The translations under genes and the position numbers were made by a program. A DNA stretch of 12,926 bases. Source: Tyzzerella sp. (lineage in GTDB: Bacteria; Bacillota; Clostridia; Lachnospirales; Anaerotignaceae). Positions 7,672-12,926 of the stretch are shown one piece after another (position 1 is the first letter of the stretch; each line of letters starts with the position of its first letter). The notes under the pieces were generated by a model that worked only from the letters and a program-made list of their open reading frames with translations, made no database searches and was not told the DNA's origin. The stretch spans positions 1 to 12,926 of the forward strand of contig DXZA01000079.1 in the NCBI GenBank assembly GCA_019415525.1, given 5' to 3'.

Positions 7672-7714
7672 AAAATAGCTAATAAACATATTATATATGT
7701 TTATTAGCTATTTT
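7672..7714. terminator. strong bidirectional terminator
   Basis: A 19-bp perfect stem (7672-7690 with 7696-7714; core ATAGCTAATAAACATA) has a 5-nt loop, with T-runs following on both strands (TTTTATTTAT on plus, TTTTTTTATAA on minus). It lies between the convergent ends of the AlsE-like gene and the FucA-like gene, so it probably terminates both. Confidence 0.88.
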
Positions 7715-7718
7715 ATTT

Positions 7719-7771
7719 ATAGGAAATTATTCATAGGAAATTATATTATATTAAATTAAATAGGAAATTAT
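7719..7771. repeat. three copies of ATAGGAAATTAT
   Basis: Exact 12-nt copies at 7719-7730, 7733-7744 and 7760-7771; the last two agree over 15 nt (ATAGGAAATTATATT). They sit between the bidirectional terminator and the end of the FucA-like gene. Origin unknown; possibly slippage-type local duplication. Confidence 0.7.
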
Positions 7772-7780
7772 ATTTAAACT

Positions 7781-8422
7781 TTATTTTGTTCTATATGTTA
7801 TAAAAGCTTCTAAAACATCTTGTATTTGATTATCACTTAAAAGCACAGGTTCTCCTACAACTTTACTTTGATAATACAACTGTGATAAAAATTCAACTTG
7901 CTGTGCAACATCAAATGCATATGCAAGGGTTTCACCTGCTGTTAAAAGACCATGATTTCCAAGAATACATGCATAATTATCAGCCATTGTTTCAAGTGCA
8001 CTTTCCGCTAAATCATATGTACCAAATTTTACATATCTTGAACATGGTACTTCTTTTCCAGAGTATGCAGTAAGATAATGTAATGGTGGTATGCTCCAAT
8101 TAAGACAGGCTAATGTTGTTGCATATGTTGAATGAGTATGTACAACAGCATTTATACCATCTCTTTTTTGATAAAATATTCTATGCATATCATATTCGCT
8201 TGAAGGTTTTCTATCTCCATCAACTTTTTCACCATCTGGTGTTAATATTACTATATCTTCTGGCTTTAATGAGAAATAATCCATTCCACTTGGTGTAATA
8301 GCCATAAGATTTTCATTTTTATTATACATACTTATATTTCCAAAAGTACCAACTGTAAGATTTTCTTCTATAAGTTTTTTACCATACTCTATAATAAGTT
8401 CTCTTTCTTCTCTTAATATCAC
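7781..8422 (-). CDS. FucA-type class II aldolase
   Basis: A 213-residue zinc-dependent class II aldolase of the AraD/FucA family. The expected zinc-site residues are present: E76 in SSEYDMH, H95 and H97 in VVHTHS, and H157 in GNHGLL. The HYLTAYSG, PCSRYVKFGT and EVEFLSQLYY-like stretches match L-fuculose-1-phosphate aldolase. The family cleaves ketose-1-phosphates (fuculose, ribulose, xylulose or 5-deoxyribulose 1-phosphates) to dihydroxyacetone phosphate and an aldehyde. The start is GTG with GAGGAG 9 nt upstream; no better ATG is near. It lies last in the right operon, but a hairpin separates it from araD, so it may be partly uncoupled. No fucose genes accompany it, so the substrate is open; a fucA label would overstate what is known. 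Confidence 0.85.
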   Translation of the reverse strand: MILREERELIIEYGKKLIEENLTVGTFGNISMYNKNENLMAITPSGMDYFSLKPEDIVILTPDGEKVDGDRKPSSEYDMHRIFYQKRDGINAVVHTHSTYATTLACLNWSIPPLHYLTAYSGKEVPCSRYVKFGTYDLAESALETMADNYACILGNHGLLTAGETLAYAFDVAQQVEFLSQLYYQSKVVGEPVLLSDNQIQDVLEAFITYRTK

Positions 8423-8451
8423 TATATGCCACTCCTCATAATATAATAAAA

Positions 8452-8519
8452 GCTCTAAAATTCTGATAATATAATATTAGCTAAGAATTAAGGAACAAAA
8501 GGTTTTTGAATTTTAGAGC
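8452..8519 (-). terminator. long-loop hairpin between araD and the aldolase gene
   Basis: GCTCTAAAATTC (8452-8463) pairs perfectly with GAATTTTAGAGC (8508-8519), with three more pairs beyond one mismatch, around a 44-nt loop. Read on the minus strand, the stem is followed by TTTTATTATATT and then the GAGGAG ribosome binding site of the next gene. The form suggests a terminator or attenuator that lowers expression of the last gene. The loop is long for a simple terminator, so a cis-regulatory RNA element is also possible. Confidence 0.5.
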
Positions 8520-8535
8520 CTTTAAAGCTTATTTA

Positions 8536-9222
8536 TTATTTTTGTCCATAATACGCATTTTTACCATGTTTTCTTGAAAAATGCTTATTCATTACTATTT
8601 TATCAACTTTATTATCTGGTGACATAAGTTCTGTAAAATATGCCATTTTAGCTACTTCTTCAAGTACAACTGCATTATGTACAGCTTCTGAGGCTGTTTT
8701 TCCCCAAGTAAATGGACCATGGTCATTTACAACTACTCCAGGGCAATGTATAGGATTAATACCCATAAATGTTTCTATAATAACAGAACCTGTTTCTTTT
8801 TCATATCCTTTGTCAATTTCTTCTTTTGTCATTTTTCTTGTACAAGGAATATCTCCATAAAAATAATCAGAATGTGTTGTTCCACACGCAGGAATTGATT
8901 TACCAACTTGCGCCCAAATTGTAGCCCAACTTGAATGAGTATGAACAATTCCACCAACTTCATCAAATTCTTTATAAAGTTCAAGGTGTGTTGCTGTATC
9001 AGATGAAGGTCTTAGTTTTCCTTCTACAACATTACCATCAAGGTCAACAACAACAAGGTCATCAATTGTCATATCCTCATATTTAACACCACTTGGTTTG
9101 ATAACAACAAGTCCTTTTTCTCTATCAATACCACTTACATTTCCCCAAGTATATGTTACAAGACCTTTTTCTGGTAATTCAAGATTTGCCTTTAAAACTT
9201 CTTCTTTAAGCTGTTCTAACAT
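8536..9222 (-). CDS. araD: L-ribulose-5-phosphate 4-epimerase
   Basis: Converts L-ribulose-5-phosphate to D-xylulose-5-phosphate in the cytoplasm. The 228 residues align almost end to end with E. coli AraD: MLEQLKEEVLKANLELP start, TWGNVS, IKPSGV, SSDT, GGIVHTHS, GTTHSDYFYGDIPCTRKMT, DHGPFTWGK, and HGKNAYYGQ at the end. Zinc-site residues are D75, H94, H96 and H168; catalytic D119 and Y225 are also kept. The paralogs UlaF and SgbE share this sequence type, but no ascorbate genes are present. The start is the ATG at 9222, 16 nt after the rpiB stop and with GGGGG 9 nt upstream. Its presence implies that L-ribulose-5-P is formed from the imported substrate. Confidence 0.93.
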   Translation of the reverse strand: MLEQLKEEVLKANLELPEKGLVTYTWGNVSGIDREKGLVVIKPSGVKYEDMTIDDLVVVDLDGNVVEGKLRPSSDTATHLELYKEFDEVGGIVHTHSSWATIWAQVGKSIPACGTTHSDYFYGDIPCTRKMTKEEIDKGYEKETGSVIIETFMGINPIHCPGVVVNDHGPFTWGKTASEAVHNAVVLEEVAKMAYFTELMSPDNKVDKIVMNKHFSRKHGKNAYYGQK

Positions 9223-9238
9223 TGTATTTTTCCCCCTA

Positions 9239-9679
9239 TTAATATTTTTCTTCAAGTTCTTTTAATAATTCCAAACGCTTTATATGATGTTTACCAATAA
9301 ATTCTGTATTAAGCCATATATCTGTTATAGTTTTTGCCAATTCATCGCCAATAACTCTTCCACCCATACATAATATATTTGAATCATTATGTTCTCTTGT
9401 AGCTTTTGCTGTAAAACAATCACTTACAAGAGCTGCTCTTATTCCAGAAATTTTATTTGCAGCTATTGAAATCCCTACACCTGTACCACATATAAGAATT
9501 CCTTTTTCACATTTTCCATCTTTAATAAGTAAAGCTGCTTTTTCCGCAATTTCCGGATAATCTACACTATCCTCTGAATATGTACCTACATCTATAACTT
9601 CAATACCATTGCTTTCTAAATAACTTTTAATAATTTCTTTTAATCTATAACCGCCATGGTCAGCACCTATTGCTATCAT
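9239..9679 (-). CDS. rpiB: ribose-5-phosphate isomerase B
   Basis: Interconverts ribulose-5-phosphate and ribose-5-phosphate. The 146 residues fit the RpiB/LacAB family. Visible motifs are ADHGGYRLK (D7, H8), VDYPEIA, CGTGVGISIAANK (C64 as the catalytic cysteine, T66 in the anion loop) and REHNDSNILCMGGR (H97, N98). The cysteine-64 form supports RpiB rather than LacA. ATG with GAAGGG 5 nt upstream, 23 nt after the transketolase C-terminal subunit gene. It would supply the ribose-5-P acceptor for transketolase. RpiB enzymes can also act on allose-6-P, which is worth noting because an AlsE-like gene lies nearby. Confidence 0.92.
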   Translation of the reverse strand: MIAIGADHGGYRLKEIIKSYLESNGIEVIDVGTYSEDSVDYPEIAEKAALLIKDGKCEKGILICGTGVGISIAANKISGIRAALVSDCFTAKATREHNDSNILCMGGRVIGDELAKTITDIWLNTEFIGKHHIKRLELLKELEEKY

Positions 9680-9702
9680 AAAAACCCTTCTTTTTTAATT
9701 GA

Positions 9703-10620
9703 TTAAAAACTCTTTACTGTATCAATAATATTTTCAACTGTTAATCCATAGTGATTTAAAAGTGATGCTGGGTCACCGGATTGACCAAAAACATCATTAA
9801 TACCTATACGTTTTAAAGGTACAGGATAATTTTCTGAAATAACTTCAGCAACAGCTGAGCCTAATCCACCTATAATACTGTGCTCTTCTACGGTTACTAT
9901 TTTCTTTGTATTTTTAGCTGCTTCAATTATTAAATCATTATCAAGCGGTTTAATTGTAGCAATATTAACTACAGTTGCATTGATACCTTGTTCTGCAAGT
10001 TTTTCAGCTGCCTCAATAGCTTTAGCTGTCATAATTCCAGTTGCAATTATAGCAACATCTTTACCATCTTTTAATATTTCACCTTTACCTAATTCAAATT
10101 TATAGCCTTCAGTATGTATATCAGGTGTTGCTGCTCTTCCAAGTCTTATATATACAGGACCATTATAACTTGCCGCTGCTTTGACAGCTTCTTTAGCTTC
10201 TATAGCATCAGCTGGATTTAATACAACCATTCCTGGAATACTTCTCATAAGAGAAATATCTTCAATAGCTTGATGACTTCCGCCATCCTCTCCTACTGTA
10301 ACTCCAGCATGTGTAGCGGCTATTTTAACATTAAGTTTAGGATATGCAACAGAATTTCTTATTTGTTCAAAAGCACGTCCAGCTGCAAATATAGCAAATG
10401 TGCTTGCAAAAGGAATTTTTCCACTAGCTGCAAGACCGGCAGCAGTTCCTATCATATCTCCTTCTGCAATACCCATATCAAAAAATCTATCTGGTGCTAC
10501 CTTTTTAAAAGATATACTTTTTGTAGCGTGTCCAAGGTCTGCATCAAGAACAACTATATTTTTATTTTCTGCTAATTCACATATAGCCTTACCATAAGCT
10601 TCTCTTGTAGCTATACCCAT
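9703..10620 (-). CDS. transketolase, C-terminal subunit
   Basis: Carries the pyrimidine-binding and C-terminal domains of a two-gene transketolase. Residues 1-165 form the thiamine-diphosphate Pyr domain: DADLG at 26-30, the GIAEGDM motif with the catalytic glutamate E53, and THAGVTVGEDGGSHQAIED at 103-121. Residues ~185-305 form the transketolase C-terminal domain, including KPLDNDLI and the VEEHSIIGGLGSAVAE motif. The 305 residues match split-type subunits. The start overlaps the stop of the N-terminal subunit gene (TAATG, one shared base), with AAAGGGG 7 nt upstream, so translation is probably coupled for equal subunit amounts. Confidence 0.93.
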   Translation of the reverse strand: MGIATREAYGKAICELAENKNIVVLDADLGHATKSISFKKVAPDRFFDMGIAEGDMIGTAAGLAASGKIPFASTFAIFAAGRAFEQIRNSVAYPKLNVKIAATHAGVTVGEDGGSHQAIEDISLMRSIPGMVVLNPADAIEAKEAVKAAASYNGPVYIRLGRAATPDIHTEGYKFELGKGEILKDGKDVAIIATGIMTAKAIEAAEKLAEQGINATVVNIATIKPLDNDLIIEAAKNTKKIVTVEEHSIIGGLGSAVAEVISENYPVPLKRIGINDVFGQSGDPASLLNHYGLTVENIIDTVKSF

Positions 10621-11432
10621 TATTCTACCCCTTTCTCAAGTTCACTAAGTGCTTTTTCTGTCTGTTCTGCATTAGGTGCTGTTCCATGCCATGATGCATT
10701 ATTTTCCATAAAAGATACACCTTTGCCCTTTACAGTCTTAGCTATAATAACAGTTGGTTTACCATTTCCTTTTTTTGCTGTATCAATAGCATTAGAAATT
10801 TCATCATAATTATGACCATCTATAACAATTACATTCCAGCCAAATGATTTAAATTTTTCATCAATAGGTTTAACTGTCATTACTTCATCATTTGAGCCAT
10901 CTATCTGAAGTCCATTCCAATCAACAAATGCTATTACATTATCAAGTTTGTAATGTGATGCTGTCATTGCGGCTTCCCAAATCTGACCTTCCTGAATTTC
11001 TCCATCACCCATAACCACATATACTTTATAATCTTTATTATCAAGTTTAGCAGCTAAAGCCATACCATTTGCAGCGGATAAACCTTGTCCTAAAGAACCT
11101 GTGGACATATCTACTCCTGCAACTTTTTTCATATCAGGATGACCTTGAAGTTTTGAACCAAACTTTCTTAATGTTAAAAGGTCGTCTTTTGAGTAATATC
11201 CTCTTTCCGCAAGAGTTGCATATAATGCTGGAGCTGCATGTCCTTTTGAAAGAACAAATCTATCTCTATCTTCAAATTTTGGATTAGTAGGGTCTATATT
11301 CATTTTTTCAAAATATAATACAGTCATTATATCTGCTATTGAAAGCGAGCCTCCTGGATGACCTGACTTTGCAGATGAAACACTCTTTATAATGCTAACT
11401 CTTATATTGTTTGCAATATCTTCTCTTTTCAA
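10620..11432 (-). CDS. transketolase, N-terminal subunit
   Basis: Thiamine-diphosphate-binding (PP) half of a split transketolase, transferring a two-carbon unit from xylulose-5-P to an aldose phosphate. The 270 residues show SGHPGGSLS (23-31), SKGHAAPALYA (62-72), LQGHPD (95-100), GSLGQGLS (112-119) and the cofactor/magnesium motif MGDGEIQEGQIWEA (141-154) ending at N173 in DWNG. The start is TTG, supported by a perfect AGGAGG 7 nt upstream that overlaps the end of the dehydrogenase gene. The first residues MKREDIANNIR fit the family start. It overlaps the C-terminal subunit gene by one base. Confidence 0.93.
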   Translation of the reverse strand: MKREDIANNIRVSIIKSVSSAKSGHPGGSLSIADIMTVLYFEKMNIDPTNPKFEDRDRFVLSKGHAAPALYATLAERGYYSKDDLLTLRKFGSKLQGHPDMKKVAGVDMSTGSLGQGLSAANGMALAAKLDNKDYKVYVVMGDGEIQEGQIWEAAMTASHYKLDNVIAFVDWNGLQIDGSNDEVMTVKPIDEKFKSFGWNVIVIDGHNYDEISNAIDTAKKGNGKPTVIIAKTVKGKGVSFMENNASWHGTAPNAEQTEKALSELEKGVE

Positions 11433-11439
11433 GATAATA

Positions 11440-11445
11440 CCTCCT
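11440..11445 (-). promoter_or_regulatory. RBS supporting a TTG start
   Basis: AGGAGG on the minus strand, 7 nt before the TTG at 11432 that begins the transketolase N-terminal subunit. No in-frame ATG with a comparable site lies close by. Confidence 0.85.
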
Positions 11446-11446
11446 A

Positions 11447-12502
11447 TTATATTTCAACAATAACTTTATTGAAGTTGATTTCTCTCTTAGCCATTTTACT
11501 TAAATATTCACCAGTTTCTTCTAATTTTATTTCATGTGAAATCATAGGTTCAAATACTATATCTCCTCTTCCCATAAATTCAAGAGTTGTTGTCCAAGCT
11601 TTTCCAGGATATGGTTGTGTATAAGAATTCCAAGAACCTTTAATTGTTAACTCACCTCTTAAAATACTTTCAGCCGCATTTGCACTTAAAGGAAGTTCAG
11701 TATGTGAAATGCCTACAAACACAATTGTTCCATGTTTTCTTGCCATTAAAAGGGACTGTTCTTGAGTAAATCTACTTCCGGCTGTTTCAACAACCGCATC
11801 TGCACCTATACCAGTAATTTTTTTAATCTCCTCAACAGCATTACATTCTTTTGAATTAACAACATGAGTTGCTCCAAGTTTTTTTGCAAGTTCAAGTTTT
11901 TCATCAAAAATATCTACCGCTATAACTTTTGTTGCTCCAAATACTTTTGCCCACTGTACTGCAAACTGTCCAATAGGACCACAACCTAATACAACAACAC
12001 TATCACCAGGTTTAACATCTGCCTTTGATACACCATGACATGCAATACTTGATGGTTCAATTCCAGCTGCTGTTTTATAATCAAGTGTATCTGGAATTAT
12101 AAGGACATGTTCTTGAGGAACTTTTACATACTCAGCAAGTGCTCCATTTACTCTTGTTCCAATAATTTTATAATCAGGACATAATCCAAACTCACCTTTT
12201 TTGCAATATACACATTCACCGCAAGGAACAAGTGGTGCTACTGCTACTCGTGCCCCAACTGTGATATTTTTTACATTTTTACCTACTTCAACTACCTCTC
12301 CAGAAAATTCATGTCCAAGTATAATTGGATATGAAGCTCCACCACTTAAACCACTAACCATAGAACGAGGAAGGTCAGAACCACATATACCTACATACTT
12401 CACATTTATTAATACTTCTTCATCATTTATTTTAGGAATAGGAACAAATTCATTTCTTACATCTCCTACACCATATAAAACCGATGCTCTCATAGTTTCC
12501 AT
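11447..12502 (-). CDS. GatD-type zinc polyol-phosphate dehydrogenase
   Basis: Medium-chain NAD(P)-dependent zinc dehydrogenase of 351 residues. Catalytic zinc ligands are C40 (GICGSDLPR), H64 and E65 (GHEFSG), with E149 nearby; the structural zinc quartet is C94, C97, C100 and C108. The cofactor fold has GCGPIG (173-178) and D197 at the end of the second strand, suggesting NAD. GSDLPR and GSWNSYTQPYPGKAW closely resemble galactitol-1-phosphate dehydrogenase, and arabitol-phosphate dehydrogenases belong to the same group. It should oxidise the PTS-made polyol phosphate to a ketose phosphate. First gene behind the right sigma-54 promoter. The ATG at 12502 has AAGGAG 10 nt upstream; the next methionine (12493) is too far from it. 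Confidence 0.88.
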   Translation of the reverse strand: METMRASVLYGVGDVRNEFVPIPKINDEEVLINVKYVGICGSDLPRSMVSGLSGGASYPIILGHEFSGEVVEVGKNVKNITVGARVAVAPLVPCGECVYCKKGEFGLCPDYKIIGTRVNGALAEYVKVPQEHVLIIPDTLDYKTAAGIEPSSIACHGVSKADVKPGDSVVVLGCGPIGQFAVQWAKVFGATKVIAVDIFDEKLELAKKLGATHVVNSKECNAVEEIKKITGIGADAVVETAGSRFTQEQSLLMARKHGTIVFVGISHTELPLSANAAESILRGELTIKGSWNSYTQPYPGKAWTTTLEFMGRGDIVFEPMISHEIKLEETGEYLSKMAKREINFNKVIVEI

Positions 12503-12544
12503 AATATCGCAACTCCTTTTCTTATTTTATTCAAAAATAATATA

Positions 12545-12560
12545 AGCAAATTTCGTGCCA
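12545..12560 (-). promoter_or_regulatory. sigma-54 promoter of the dehydrogenase-transketolase operon
   Basis: The minus strand reads TGGCACGAAATTTGCT, a full match to TGGCACG-N4-TTGCW. It differs from the left promoter only in the four-base spacer; both are preceded by TT and followed by TATA. The start is expected near 12534, about 32 nt before the dehydrogenase ATG. The regulator encoded in this window is the obvious activator. Confidence 0.88.
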
Positions 12561-12636
12561 AACATATATAATATTAAAAAACCTTTATAATATATACTTT
12601 TTTGTTTTAATAATACATTTTGTGCACACTTAAACA

Positions 12637-12670
12637 TTATGTAATATATAGTAATACTTTATGTAATATA
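12637..12670 (-). promoter_or_regulatory. candidate activator-binding repeats, right promoter
   Basis: Two exact copies of TTATGTAATATA (12637-12648 and 12659-12670) lie 22 bp apart, about two helical turns. They are 77-110 bp upstream of the -24 element, the normal place for a sigma-54 activator site. AACATT (12634-12639) and AATGTT (12672-12677) flank them as an inverted pair, and the palindrome TGTGCACA lies at 12621-12628. Binding by the local regulator is inferred. Confidence 0.45.
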
Positions 12671-12677
12671 AAATGTT

Positions 12678-12926
12678 CCATAATATATAAAGCAAATAGA
12701 TTTTATATATTTACAAAAAAATCTGTTAAGAAAGTTGCTGGCTCATCAAAAAAATTTACTATTAAGAACCTAAAACAAACAAAAATCTTTTTATATCATC
12801 TGTATTATCTCTGCAGTAGACTTCTATTGCTATAAATTTCAATTATAAAATCAGAAAGTGATTTCTCAATAATAAAAAAGTCAATGTAATAAAGTTTCAA
12901 AAAAGTAGAAAATATATTTATAAATC
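12678..12926. other. AT-rich non-coding right edge
   Basis: No gene, RNA or mobile element is recognisable. Short frames exist on both strands but lack ribosome binding sites and family resemblance. Together with 12503-12677 this is the upstream region of the right operon; its far part may belong to an unseen neighbour. Confidence 0.55.

Noticed and set aside
8536..9222. UlaF of an ascorbate pathway
   Set aside because: The sequence type would allow it, but no ascorbate-type permease, lactonase, decarboxylase or 3-epimerase of the Ula set is present.
9223..9255. Upstream ATG giving araD a 12-residue extension
   Set aside because: It would overlap rpiB. The extension is not part of AraD proteins, and GGGGG at 9232-9236 fits the ATG at 9222.
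10270..10597. Plus-strand frames of 65-101 codons opposite the transketolase C-terminal subunit
   Set aside because: Antisense shadows of a gene with full family motifs; no ribosome binding sites or plausible products.
1012..12502. Galactitol catabolic operon
   Set aside because: The IIABC and dehydrogenase sequences are of the galactitol type, but tagatose-6-P kinase and tagatose-bisphosphate aldolase are missing and every other enzyme acts on pentose phosphates.
12620..12835. 71-codon plus-strand frame in the right intergenic region
   Set aside because: Low-complexity K/I/Y/L-rich translation, no ribosome binding site before its start, and it covers the likely enhancer repeats of the right sigma-54 promoter.
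12805..12926. Minus-strand frame open to the right edge, about 40 codons, possibly the end of an upstream gene
   Set aside because: The translation is phenylalanine/isoleucine-rich and matches nothing I know, and this length is plausible by chance at this base composition. More sequence to the right would decide.

Overview
This is a low-G+C window (roughly 30% G+C by eye, intergenic stretches far lower). It has strong AGGAGG-type ribosome binding sites, tightly packed genes and two perfect sigma-54 promoters. Together with a LevR-type PTS regulator and split transketolase genes, this suggests an anaerobic Bacillota of the Clostridia type. Genus cannot be decided from the sequence. The theme is PTS uptake of a polyol, most likely a pentitol, and its conversion through pentose phosphates.

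Layout. (1) Minus-strand left operon, 238-6184: a sigma-54 promoter (6215-6230) precedes a 967-residue LevR-type activator. It is followed by galactitol-family PTS IIA, IIB and IIC genes, an intrinsic terminator, and a ribulose-phosphate 3-epimerase gene. (2) Divergent plus-strand pair, 6503-7625: a small DUF3284-like protein and an AlsE-like sugar-phosphate epimerase. They have a sigma-70-type promoter and a hairpin that pairs the first gene's ribosome binding site. A 19-bp bidirectional terminator ends this unit. (3) Minus-strand right operon, 7781-12502: a second sigma-54 promoter (12545-12560) precedes a GatD-type polyol-phosphate dehydrogenase gene, then both transketolase halves, rpiB, araD, a long-loop hairpin and a FucA-type class II aldolase gene. 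The remaining ends (1-237 and 12561-12926) are AT-rich and non-coding as far as I can see.

How it works together (inference). The IIABC complex imports and phosphorylates a polyol. The zinc dehydrogenase oxidises it to a ketose phosphate. AraD, Rpe and RpiB interconvert L-ribulose-5-P, D-xylulose-5-P, D-ribulose-5-P and ribose-5-P, and transketolase consumes the products. AraD points to L-ribulose-5-P as an intermediate, which fits L-arabitol or ribitol. The regulator has GAFTGA-type AAA+ sequence for sigma-54 contact plus several PTS-phosphorylatable domains, and probably activates both -24/-12 promoters, including its own. No transaldolase, sugar kinase, EI or HPr gene is in the window.
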